From SFWF01 sp045539925 (GTDB lineage: Bacteria; Bacillota; Clostridia; Oscillospirales; Acutalibacteraceae), in NCBI GenBank assembly GCA_045539925.1, contig JAZQGH010000161.1, positions 1-31,342 of the forward strand: DNA of 31,342 nucleotides. The letters are read 5' to 3'. Under the pieces are notes generated by a model. It saw only the letters and a program-made list of their open reading frames with translations, ran no database searches and was not told where the DNA came from. Below, in pieces: positions 25,224 to 31,342 of the stretch (the stretch's first letter is position 1; each line of letters opens with the position of its first letter). Made by a program: the position numbers and the translations under genes.

Positions 25224-25598
25224 ATGAAATTAAATAAGATTAACAGAAATGACATTATTCTAATAGCTGTTCTGCTGTGCATTTCGCTTGTAGCTTTGTT
25301 GATATTTTCTTTAACCAAAACAGAAGGCGGCTATGCAGTTGTTGTGATAGACGGCACTGAGGTTGCGACATATCCTTTAAATCAAGATACAGAGGTTAAA
25401 CTTACCTACCAAAACGATTTTAATCTTCTTGTAATCAAGGACGGCGCAGCGAAAATCAAAGACGCATCCTGTCCTGACAAGCTTTGTGTTCATCAGGGTG
25501 AAGTTATGTACAACGGTGAGTCGCTAGTTTGTTTACCGAACAAAATATCGGTAAAGATCGTGTCTGATGCAGAATCAAATATAGACATAATTTCGTAA
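25224..25598 (+). CDS. NusG domain II-containing protein
   Basis: A 124-residue protein: one membrane helix (residues about 10-32) and an extracytoplasmic beta domain with SCPDKLCVHQGEV (two cysteines flanking DKL) and LVCLPNKISVKI, the mark of this family. Such genes commonly follow rnf genes in Clostridia, so a role in assembly or flavin/Fe-S maturation of Rnf is possible but unproven. The ATG at 25224 is chosen because an earlier one (25206) lies inside the preceding hairpin; no strong ribosome site is seen. Confidence 0.8.
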   Translation: MKLNKINRNDIILIAVLLCISLVALLIFSLTKTEGGYAVVVIDGTEVATYPLNQDTEVKLTYQNDFNLLVIKDGAAKIKDASCPDKLCVHQGEVMYNGESLVCLPNKISVKIVSDAESNIDIIS

Positions 25599-25608
25599 GG
25601 AGATTTCT

Positions 25609-26097
25609 ATGAAAGCTAAACGGATAACTGTTTTGAGTTTATTTTGTGCGCTGGCAATGATAATGTCTTATCTGGAATCCTTAGTGCCTCTCCCCTTACC
25701 TTTTGGCATAAAAGTCGGACTACCGAACATTATAATTGTATTTATCTTATGTAGGATCGGCATAAAAGAGGCTATAGCTGTCTCGCTGGTTCGAGTGATA
25801 TTAGTATCTCTCTTATTTGGAAATGCTTTATCGTTAGTTTATAGCCTTGCAGGAGCTATTTTGAGTCTTACACTTATGATTGTCCTGAGTTTGCTTAAAA
25901 ACTTCTCTACGGTGGGCATTAGCGTCGTAGGAGGAGTTGCGCACAATGCTGGACAAATTATTGTCGCTTGTATCGTTATGGATACAGCACAAATTTCATA
26001 CTATATGCCTATTCTTGCAATTTCAGGAATAGTAGCAGGCGTGCTTGTAGGTATTATGGGTAACTTGCTTATAAAGAAATTCCCCAAAATCATATAA
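25609..26097 (+). CDS. Gx transporter family membrane protein (HepSI-like)
   Basis: A 162-residue membrane protein with five to six helices; KVGLPNIIIVFIL and GGVAHNAGQIIVA are conserved family segments. Families with this name are annotated as component I of heptaprenyl diphosphate synthase or as a substrate-specific transporter subunit; the topology favours a transporter S-component-like role. GGAG lies 8 nt upstream. It is 10 nt after the NusG-II gene, so they are co-transcribed and possibly linked to Rnf cofactor supply. Confidence 0.8.
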   Translation: MKAKRITVLSLFCALAMIMSYLESLVPLPLPFGIKVGLPNIIIVFILCRIGIKEAIAVSLVRVILVSLLFGNALSLVYSLAGAILSLTLMIVLSLLKNFSTVGISVVGGVAHNAGQIIVACIVMDTAQISYYMPILAISGIVAGVLVGIMGNLLIKKFPKII

Positions 26098-26098
26098 T

Positions 26099-26136
26099 AA
26101 AACAGCTCTTGAACACAAGTGTTCAAGAGCTGTTTT
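26099..26136. terminator. Bidirectional terminator between the Gx gene and mgtE
   Basis: A perfect 18-bp stem (26099-26116 with 26119-26136; core CAGCTCTTGAACAC/GTGTTCAAGAGCTG) with a 2-nt gap between the arms and T runs on both strands. Confidence 0.9.
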
Positions 26137-27488
26137 TATAATGACAATACCGAACTTGCTATAGTAAAATAAATAAGTAAGGATACTGTGTCTACAAGTG
26201 TGGTTATGAAAGGACTTGCCATAACAGTAGGATCAAGGCCAATACATTTTGCACCAATCGGTAGCAAACAACCAACAACCTTTGCAAAAATAACAGTTGC
26301 GACCAGTGTAAGCGAAACAACAAAAGCTACCGCATTTGAAATTCCTGCGCCAAGAAGCATATTATCAAGCAGCATTATCTTTAAGAAGCTTGCTATAGAT
26401 AACACAACACCGCAAACTATTGAAACTCTAAATTCTTTAAAGAATACCCTCAGTGTGTCCTTAAAATCGACATCTCCAAGAGAGAGAGCTCGTATAACAG
26501 TAACTGATGACTGACTGCCTGAATTACCGCCCGTATTCATTATCATTGGAATAAAAGCAATAAGTGCAGCCTGTACAGCCAGTGCGCTTTCAAATGCAGT
26601 AATGATCCATCCGGTAAATGTTGCAGTAAGCATAAGAAAAACGAGCCACGGAATTCTTGCTTTAACCGTCTCAAAAACTCCCGTCTTTAAATAAGTCTTA
26701 TTCAGCGGAGCAATAGCTGCCATTTTTTCGATATCTTCGGTCGTTTCTTCCTGAAGAACATCAATTACGTCATCAACTGTAATAATTCCAATAAGACGGT
26801 TCTCTGTATCGACTACGGGAAGTGCGAGCATATCGTACTTATCAAAAAGCTGTATTACGGTTTCTTTTGAATCTGTAGTACAGACAGAGATAGCATCTTC
26901 TTCCATTATTTCTTCGAGAGACTGTGAGGTGTCGGATAACAGAAGATCTTTAGCAGTTACAACACCGATTAGTTTCCGCCTTAAATCGGTAACATATCCA
27001 GTGTATATGGTCTCCTTATCGAAACCAATCCTTCTAATACGATCAAAAGCATCCTGAACCGTTATATGCTTCTTAAGATCAATATACTCGGTGGTCATAA
27101 TGCTTCCTGCACTGTCGTCCGGATAAGCAAGAATCTGGTTAATTTCTCTTCGAGTTTGAGGAGACGCCTGCCTTAGTATTCTCTTTGCAACCGAAGCAGG
27201 CATTTCTTCAATAATATCTACCGCATCATCAACAAAGAGCTCTTCGAGCATATCGTGAAGCTCTTTATCGCTGAATGACGATATGAGAAGCATCTGCATA
27301 TCTGAATCCATTTCAACAAAAGTTTCCGCAGCAAGTTCCTTGGGTAGAATTCTGAATACAAGTAAGAGATGATTTTGATTAAGATTTTCAAGATAATCGA
27401 CAAGGTCGGCGGGATTGATCTCTGATAATGCATACTTAAGTTCAGCATATTTGCGCTTTTCAAGCAACTCAAGAATTAAATCACACAT
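26136..27488 (-). CDS. mgtE: Magnesium transporter MgtE
   Basis: A 450-residue protein with the standard order: MgtE N domain (1-125, rich in helices), two CBS domains (about 130-255; DDSAGSIMTTEY and IGIITVDDVIDVL), a connecting helix and five membrane helices (about 280-448) with FIPMIMNTGGNSGSQSS, the pore signature. It forms a homodimeric Mg2+ channel gated by Mg2+ binding to the N and CBS domains. AGGAGGG precedes the ATG. No Mg2+ riboswitch is visible, as the leader is short. Confidence 0.95.
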   Translation of the reverse strand: MCDLILELLEKRKYAELKYALSEINPADLVDYLENLNQNHLLLVFRILPKELAAETFVEMDSDMQMLLISSFSDKELHDMLEELFVDDAVDIIEEMPASVAKRILRQASPQTRREINQILAYPDDSAGSIMTTEYIDLKKHITVQDAFDRIRRIGFDKETIYTGYVTDLRRKLIGVVTAKDLLLSDTSQSLEEIMEEDAISVCTTDSKETVIQLFDKYDMLALPVVDTENRLIGIITVDDVIDVLQEETTEDIEKMAAIAPLNKTYLKTGVFETVKARIPWLVFLMLTATFTGWIITAFESALAVQAALIAFIPMIMNTGGNSGSQSSVTVIRALSLGDVDFKDTLRVFFKEFRVSIVCGVVLSIASFLKIMLLDNMLLGAGISNAVAFVVSLTLVATVIFAKVVGCLLPIGAKCIGLDPTVMASPFITTLVDTVSLLIYFTIASSVLSL

Positions 27489-27511
27489 AGATATCCCTCC
27501 TATCTTGAAGA

Positions 27512-27540
27512 ATTATACGCTGTTAATCACATTATGTCAA
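27512..27540 (-). promoter_or_regulatory. mgtE promoter
   Basis: TTGACA (27535-27540), 17 nt, TATAAT (27512-27517) on the minus strand, perfect consensus. Confidence 0.85.
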
Positions 27541-27556
27541 CCATAATCAATTTGAT

Positions 27557-27955
27557 TTAGGATTTAAGATATACAATGTGAGCAATGCCTGCTATACTCT
27601 CACCCTGCTGAACGGTGGTTGGCGACATTAATGCTCCTGTTGCGCAGAATAATACATTTTTAAGCTTTCCAGTTTCCATTTTTGGGAGTATATATGAACA
27701 TAAAACACTTGCAGAGCATCCACATCCCGAACCACCCGCATGTACATCCTGACTTTTAGGATCATAGATCATATTCCCGCAATCCTTGTGCTGTTTTCTG
27801 ATATCAATTTTCATTTCATCGAGTAAAACATATAACAAATCACTTCCTATACGGCCTAAATCCCCTGTCAGTATCAAATCATAATCTTCCGGAGTAGTGT
27901 TAGTAAATTTGAGATAGTCACTGATTGTATCTGCTGCAGCAGGGGAAAATGTCAA
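27557..27955 (-). pseudogene. spoVAD: C-terminal part of spoVAD, cut off by the integrated element
   Basis: About 130 codons match the C-terminal 40% of SpoVAD: FSPAAADTI, EDYDLILTGDLGRIGSD, the DCG followed by IYD, AGGSGCGCSASVL and FCATGALMSPTTVQQGESI. The full protein is about 335 residues; everything before SPAAADTI is missing, and the upstream sequence is unrelated. The breakpoint (near 27945-27955) lies at the AMAPAAADT region of normal SpoVAD. The remaining frame is open to its natural stop. SpoVAD binds dipicolinic acid for uptake into the spore. The N-terminal part would lie beyond the right edge if the element sits inside the gene. Confidence 0.85.
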
Positions 27956-28007
27956 GAGAACACCATAGAATTCCTCAAAAAAATTTTTTGACCCTTAAAA
28001 TTGGGAA

Positions 28008-28037
28008 ATTATGGGTGCTGCCATGGGAGCCCATAAT
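28008..28037. repeat. Inverted repeat near the element boundary
   Basis: ATTATGGG (28008-28015) and CCCATAAT (28030-28037), with GCCATGGGAGC in the loop. It could end transcripts leaving the element on the minus strand (TTTCCCAATTTT follows) or be part of its end. Confidence 0.5.
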
Positions 28038-28058
28038 GTTTTGCACCATAAATAATCA

Positions 28059-28087
28059 TTGCCAAATGATTTTCACCATGTTATAAT
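28059..28087 (+). promoter_or_regulatory. Toxin promoter
   Basis: TTGCCA (28059-28064), 17 nt, TATAAT (28082-28087). It gives a structured leader of about 85 nt ahead of the small membrane ORF. Confidence 0.7.
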
Positions 28088-28180
28088 TTCTCTTGGAATA
28101 AGGTGAACCTACAACGGTAGGCGGTTAGCCCTTTGAATTACAGAGGGCATTGGCCCTCTTGTATTTAAGGGGGTGATGCT

Positions 28181-28366
28181 ATGGAGTATTATTTCCTTGT
28201 TGTTTTAGTACTTATTGTTGCCACTGGCTACATTACTAGCATAAAAAAATACCCGCCCTGTCCTGAAAAAACAAGCGGTTATTCGCAAAACTTCAGGCTA
28301 ACCGTCTATCGGTTTGCCTTATTTCACTTATATTATATCATATTATTTACGATTGTCAAGTTTTAA
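28181..28366 (+). CDS. Small membrane toxin-like peptide (type I toxin-antitoxin candidate)
   Basis: A 61-codon ORF: one membrane helix (MEYYFLVVLVLIVATGY), then a charged stretch (KKYPPCPEKTSG) and a second hydrophobic part overlapping the antisense promoter. AAGGGGG lies 7 nt before the ATG. The leader GGCGGTTAGCC (near 28120) is complementary to GGCTAACCGTC in the 3' part of the same mRNA (near 28298), a long-range fold typical of type I toxins such as TxpA/Fst-like. The antisense gene at 28241-28325 covers its 3' half. It would act in the membrane. No homologue is named with certainty. Confidence 0.6.
   Translation: MEYYFLVVLVLIVATGYITSIKKYPPCPEKTSGYSQNFRLTVYRFALFHLYYIILFTIVKF
28241..28325 (-). 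ncRNA. Antisense RNA, putative antitoxin
   Basis: It starts after a consensus promoter and ends at a modest hairpin (CCGC/GCGG with inner TGT/ACA) followed by ATTTTTTTA near 28241. It is fully complementary to the 3' half of the toxin mRNA and includes the GACGGTTAGCC segment that mimics the toxin leader. Confidence 0.55.
28332..28359 (-). promoter_or_regulatory. Promoter of the antisense RNA
   Basis: TTGACA (28354-28359), 16 nt, TATAAT (28332-28337) on the minus strand, stronger than the toxin promoter, as expected for an antitoxin RNA. Confidence 0.7.
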
Positions 28367-28705
28367 TCAGTTGAACTTAATTCCATCCTTATTAACATTA
28401 GTATAGAAAGGATTATCATTCATATACTTATAAAATGTTTCGCAATCGCATAAAGTTACGGTTACTACGACATCATACTGAAGACCAAGTTCAGAAGTCA
28501 ATGATATAAAAGGCTTTTTAAAACCTGATATTTGTTCACGAGGCACCTTTGCTAAAACCATAATATCAATATCCGATTCTTCGGTTTGCTCTCCTCGGGC
28601 ATACGAACCATAAAGAACAGTTGAATCTAATTTATTTCCAAATAAAGATTTAGCAAGTGTGGCTATCTGTTCGGTTATATATGTTAGTTGTTCATTATTA
28701 CACAT
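28367..28705 (-). CDS. Minimal nucleotidyltransferase (MNT) domain protein
   Basis: A 112-residue cytosolic protein with the pol-beta-type signature VLYGSYARGEQTEESDIDIMV (GS then DxD, residues about 31-50), and further acidic residue in QYDVVVTV (about 77). MNT proteins act as antitoxins that nucleotidylate HEPN toxins, or modify other partners. Its gene follows the 80-residue ORF by 3 nt. The neighbour does not look like HEPN, so the target is open. Confidence 0.8.
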   Translation of the reverse strand: MCNNEQLTYITEQIATLAKSLFGNKLDSTVLYGSYARGEQTEESDIDIMVLAKVPREQISGFKKPFISLTSELGLQYDVVVTVTLCDCETFYKYMNDNPFYTNVNKDGIKFN

Positions 28706-28708
28706 TTT

Positions 28709-28951
28709 TTAAATACCTTTAACACCCCACAAAAATTTCTTTCGCAGATAATCTGCATGTTCAGGCGTTATACTTCCATCATTAATTTCTGCAATATTAA
28801 TACTGCCGTACAATTCTCCCCACAAGCAATCCAATAAAGATGATTTCTCTTCAAGACCTTTCTTATAGGCGTCTAAATCGTGCTGAAGATATGACGGCAA
28901 TCCATATTCATATGAGTGTTCACGCTCTTCTTTTATTTTATCTTTATCCAT
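28709..28951 (-). CDS. Small acidic protein partnered with the MNT gene
   Basis: An 80-residue protein starting MDKDKIKEEREHSYEYGLPS and containing LLDCLWGELYGSINIAEINDGSIT and a basic end (YLRKKFLW). It is highly charged with predicted helices and no HEPN RxxxxH motif. GGTGA lies 8 nt before the ATG at 28951; an upstream ATG (28981) lacks one. It is the first gene of the two-gene operon. I do not recognise the family. Confidence 0.65.
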   Translation of the reverse strand: MDKDKIKEEREHSYEYGLPSYLQHDLDAYKKGLEEKSSLLDCLWGELYGSINIAEINDGSITPEHADYLRKKFLWGVKGI

Positions 28952-28985
28952 ACTAGATTCACCGCCTGTAATAATATCCATAAAT

Positions 28986-29014
28986 ATTATAACGATCTAC
29001 CGAAACTGAGTCAA
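28986..29014 (-). promoter_or_regulatory. Promoter of the MNT operon
   Basis: TTGACT (29009-29014), 17 nt, TATAAT (28986-28991) on the minus strand. Confidence 0.75.
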
Positions 29015-29051
29015 GAACATTAGAATACAGCAGTCTGCGAAAAGCAGAACG

Positions 29052-29071
29052 TGTTATCATATATGATAACA
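29052..29071. promoter_or_regulatory. Perfect 20-bp palindrome, possible operator
   Basis: TGTTATCATATATGATAACA, reading the same on both strands. It lies about 40 bp upstream of the MNT operon -35 and just past the recombinase terminator. It has the size of a dimeric repressor site. Confidence 0.5.
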
Positions 29072-29099
29072 TACATTAGGTATATTCGCTTTCAGTACA

Positions 29100-29135
29100 G
29101 ACAAAAGCGTGTGGCAGTAAACTGTCACACGCTTT
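29100..29135 (-). terminator. Terminator of the recombinase gene
   Basis: AAAGCGTGTG-CAG (29104-29117) pairs with CTG-CACACGCTTT (29122-29135), with TTTTGT following on the minus strand, directly after the recombinase stop. Confidence 0.8.
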
Positions 29136-29139
29136 ATCA

Positions 29140-30846
29140 TTACGCCGATTTTTTCTTTTTTGTGGGCTTTTCGGGCTCGATGAGTTGCTTATTGAGTTCG
29201 ATATATTCAACTGCCTGTGCATAAGCATCCTGGAACTTGAATACAACCTCGATATCTCCGCCCTCGTGTACGAAAATCTCTTGTACCAATTCGGTAAGCA
29301 ATGGTCTTGTAAGGTGTTCGATATTACCATACTTTTTGAAACGTGCCACAAACTCGTTCTCTTCGGTAATACCGCTTTGGAACTGCTCAGCAGATTTGCT
29401 AAGTGAGGCAATTTTTTCGTCAGCAATCCTCAGCTTTTCGTTAAGCCGTTCCTTTAACATCTGGTACTCATCCACTGTAATAACACCACTTTTCCAGTCG
29501 GGATAAAGGTCGGTAATCATAGATACCAATTTTTCTCGTTCAGCAATCTGAGATTTCAATGCCTTCTCAATATGACTTGATTCCTTTTTTCGTGCGGAAT
29601 TATTATTGATTTGCGTGAGCAGTTCGCTCATTGTTGTTGCCGTATTAATCATATTTTGAACTGTCAAAAGCACTGCCTGCTCTAACTTATCAATACGAAT
29701 GGTGTGATTTGTACACGCCGATTTTTTAAGCTTCCTTGCTGTTACACAGCGATAGTAATGATACGTACCGTATGTGTGTTGATTGGTCTTTTTATTCATC
29801 ACACGCTTGCAGTCGGCACACCGCACAAGCCCAGAAAATAAATCAACGTTTTTCTTTTTGGGGCTCTTGCGAATACTCTTGTTAAATAGTGCCTGTGCAT
29901 TGTCAAAGGTCTCTTGGCTAATGATTGGCTCGTGAGTACCTTCAACAACAATCCACTCATCTTTAGGGATAGCACGGCATTGCTTAATCTTATAACTGTA
30001 GGTAGTATTCTTGCCCTGCACCATATCGCCAACATACATTCGGTTTTGCAAAATGCGGCGCACCGAACTATCAGGCCATAGACCGTCATTGCTTCTGCCA
30101 CATGGATGCCTGTAATTGAAGCCTTTTTGTTTTTTATACATTGATGGGTTGGGTATGCCCATTTCATTAAGGTCTTTTGTGATGCCAATGATACTCTCAC
30201 CCCCAATAAATCGCTCGAAAATCATTCGAACAATTGGTGCAGTTTCCTCATCAATGATAAGATGATGATTATCGTCCGGGTCCTTTAGATATCCGTATGT
30301 GGGGAAAGAACCAATAAACTTACCCTGCTGACGTCTGAGGTTCAGCGTTCCTCGCACGTTAACAGACGTGTTTGCTGCCAGAGATTCATTCATAATATTG
30401 GTGACGCCAACCTTCACCAAATCGTTAAATGAGTTTATACCTCTGATACCGATATCAATCTGGTTGTTAATTGCAATAAAGCGAACCCCAAGTTTTACGA
30501 AAATCTTATCAAGATAGATACCGCCCTCGGTGTGGTTTCGAGAAAAACGCGAAAGGTCTTTAACCAAAACACAGTTTACCTTGTGGGCATAAATATCGTC
30601 CATCATTCTGTTAAAGTCAGGACGGTCAAAATTTGTACCGCTGTAGCCGTCATCCACATAAATGTCATAAATCTCCATATCGGGATAACGTTTTATATAT
30701 TCTTTTAAAATTTCTCGTTGCGACGCAATCGAGTTACTCTCCGATTCCGTACCGTCATCACGGGACAGACGAAGATAAAGAGCAGTCTTCCAAACCTTTT
30801 TTGGTACGGAGGACTGCTCTAAAATTTCAGCATATTTAGCATTTGA
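29140..30846 (-). CDS. Large serine recombinase (integrase/excisionase of the element)
   Basis: A 568-residue protein. The resolvase-type catalytic domain covers about 20-165: LYLRLSRDDG with the nucleophilic Ser, NSIASQREIL, DDGYSGTNFDRPDF and VLVKDLSRFSRN. A recombinase domain follows (IGSFPTYGYLKDPDD, then an arginine-rich core). A zinc ribbon begins at VRCADCKRVM with later Cys in YRCVTA and ACTNH; a coiled coil lies at about 425-505, and the end is KKKKSA. Such enzymes integrate and excise elements at short att sites. The start at 30846 has GGAGG upstream. It points toward the spoVAD breakpoint 1.2 kb away and is the likely mover of this element. Confidence 0.9.
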   Translation of the reverse strand, partial: SNAKYAEILEQSSVPKKVWKTALYLRLSRDDGTESESNSIASQREILKEYIKRYPDMEIYDIYVDDGYSGTNFDRPDFNRMMDDIYAHKVNCVLVKDLSRFSRNHTEGGIYLDKIFVKLGVRFIAINNQIDIGIRGINSFNDLVKVGVTNIMNESLAANTSVNVRGTLNLRRQQGKFIGSFPTYGYLKDPDDNHHLIIDEETAPIVRMIFERFIGGESIIGITKDLNEMGIPNPSMYKKQKGFNYRHPCGRSNDGLWPDSSVRRILQNRMYVGDMVQGKNTTYSYKIKQCRAIPKDEWIVVEGTHEPIISQETFDNAQALFNKSIRKSPKKKNVDLFSGLVRCADCKRVMNKKTNQHTYGTYHYYRCVTARKLKKSACTNHTIRIDKLEQAVLLTVQNMINTATTMSELLTQINNNSARKKESSHIEKALKSQIAEREKLVSMITDLYPDWKSGVITVDEYQMLKERLNEKLRIADEKIASLSKSAEQFQSGITEENEFVARFKKYGNIEHLTRPLLTELVQEIFVHEGGDIEVVFKFQDAYAQAVEYIELNKQLIEPEKPTKKKKSA

Positions 30847-30878
30847 CATAAAGCTAAAACCTCCATATTTTTTAATAT

Positions 30879-30937
30879 GAAGGTATGGCCGTTTTTCTAC
30901 ACAACCGTAGTATACCATACCTTCGACTTTAAATCAA
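30879..30937 (-). promoter_or_regulatory. Recombinase promoter with flanking inverted repeat
   Basis: TTGATT (30932-30937), 17 nt, TATACT (30909-30914) on the minus strand. A perfect 10-bp inverted repeat (GAAGGTATGG at 30879-30888, CCATACCTTC at 30915-30924) brackets the -10 and start site, one arm inside the promoter spacer. It could be an operator or a hairpin in the leader. Confidence 0.65.
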
Positions 30938-31206
30938 CCCAAATTTGTTTGGTAATTTGCTCCAGACGAAAATACTGAACCGAGAGCATCAGTAAAAGTT
31001 CGGTTTCCGCCGAAACTCACCTTCACTCTCACATCGCCGACTTTAAAAAGATAAGGGTTTTTAATTTGCTCAAAATAGTCATTCATTTTCTCAGGCACAG
31101 ATTTCTCTGCGTCTATCTTCACATCATGCAAATCAACAAGGCTATCTTTAGAACAATCGGCAATGTCAACATTTCTTAACATAATTAAATCAAAAGAATC
31201 TAACAT
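30934..31206 (-). CDS. DUF6870-like small protein of conjugative elements
   Basis: A 90-residue protein with LMLRNVDIADCSKDSLVDLHDVKID-type N-terminus, an EQIKNPYLFKVGDVRVKVSFGG centre and an ALGSVFSSG end. Small proteins of this kind are found beside serine recombinases in conjugative transposons of Firmicutes; function unknown. AAAGG precedes the ATG. Its 3' end overlaps the recombinase -35. Confidence 0.65.
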   Translation of the reverse strand: MLDSFDLIMLRNVDIADCSKDSLVDLHDVKIDAEKSVPEKMNDYFEQIKNPYLFKVGDVRVKVSFGGNRTFTDALGSVFSSGANYQTNLG

Positions 31207-31275
31207 AACTTGCCATTCCTTTCATAAGATATTTTTTACCTTGCGAAAAACATTTATACAGCATTTACCAATTGT

Positions 31276-31342
31276 TTAACGACTTCTTCTTAACGAAAAT
31301 TCGTCTTTCGACAAATCCCGTGCCCATTCTTCCTGCGCTGCG
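31276..31342 (-). CDS. C-terminus of an unidentified gene (cut by the window edge)
   Basis: The minus strand reads AAQEEWARDLSKDEFSLRRSR and stops at 31276. The codons look coding and end in a basic tail. The rest lies outside the window, so no family can be named. It sits in the same orientation, 70 bp before the DUF6870-like gene, and is likely part of the same element. Confidence 0.45.
   Translation of the reverse strand, partial: AAQEEWARDLSKDEFSLRRSR

Noticed and set aside
20488..25318. Minus-strand frames opposite rnf genes
   Set aside because: Shadows of strongly coding plus-strand genes, with no ribosome sites or motifs.
27489..27511. Mg2+ riboswitch upstream of mgtE
   Set aside because: The leader between the promoter and the start codon is only about 20 nt.
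1..31342. CRISPR array
   Set aside because: No set of regularly spaced direct repeats was seen anywhere in the window.

Overview
The window looks like chromosome from a spore-forming, anaerobic, gut-type Firmicute (class Clostridia, roughly Ruminococcaceae/Oscillospiraceae-like). The evidence is a six-subunit Rnf complex, sporulation genes (pdaB, a piece of spoVAD), an OPT transporter with a PqqD-like partner, near-consensus sigma-A promoters (TTGACA-17-TATAAT) and AGGAGG ribosome binding sites. All calls rest on reading the sequence; no database search was possible.

Layout. (1) Positions 1-11450 are accessory. A promoter-driven stretch of about 1.2 kb on the minus strand has no credible ORF but is packed with hairpins, a candidate giant structured RNA running off the left edge. 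Next come a small HTH gene, a 2010-residue surface adhesin with a SPATG sorting signal (preceded by a 52-codon ORF that overlaps a possible upstream start), a decayed gene fragment, a two-gene SLOG/anchored-protein operon behind a candidate attenuator, a second small HTH gene and a membrane transglutaminase-like protein. A tRNA-Leu(UAG) follows. (2) Positions 11700-27560 are mostly core: cysK and a DUF1622 gene; a 1.2-kb insert carrying a structured leader RNA and a zinc-ribbon lipoprotein gene with an in-phase -1 slippery heptamer, flanked by two diverged copies of the 3' end of pdaB; pdaB; an OPT-transporter/PqqD operon; pepD; rnfCDGEAB followed by NusG-II-domain and Gx-transporter genes; and mgtE. 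(3) Positions 27557-31342 are an integrated mobile element. It begins inside spoVAD, leaving only the C-terminal 130 or so codons. It carries a type I toxin-antitoxin-like locus, a nucleotidyltransferase with an 80-residue partner, a large serine recombinase and the usual small genes of conjugative elements, then runs off the right edge.

How the parts work together. Rnf couples ferredoxin oxidation to NAD+ reduction and ion pumping; here RnfG is double-length with altered flavin-attachment motifs. PdaB and SpoVAD act in spore formation. The element sitting in spoVAD resembles, in arrangement, the recombinase-carrying elements that interrupt sporulation genes such as sigK and are excised in the mother cell. 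The most interesting leads are the giant RNA, the spoVAD interruption, the 100-nt hairpin leader before the lipoprotein, the frameshift site inside that gene, and the compact type I toxin-antitoxin arrangement.
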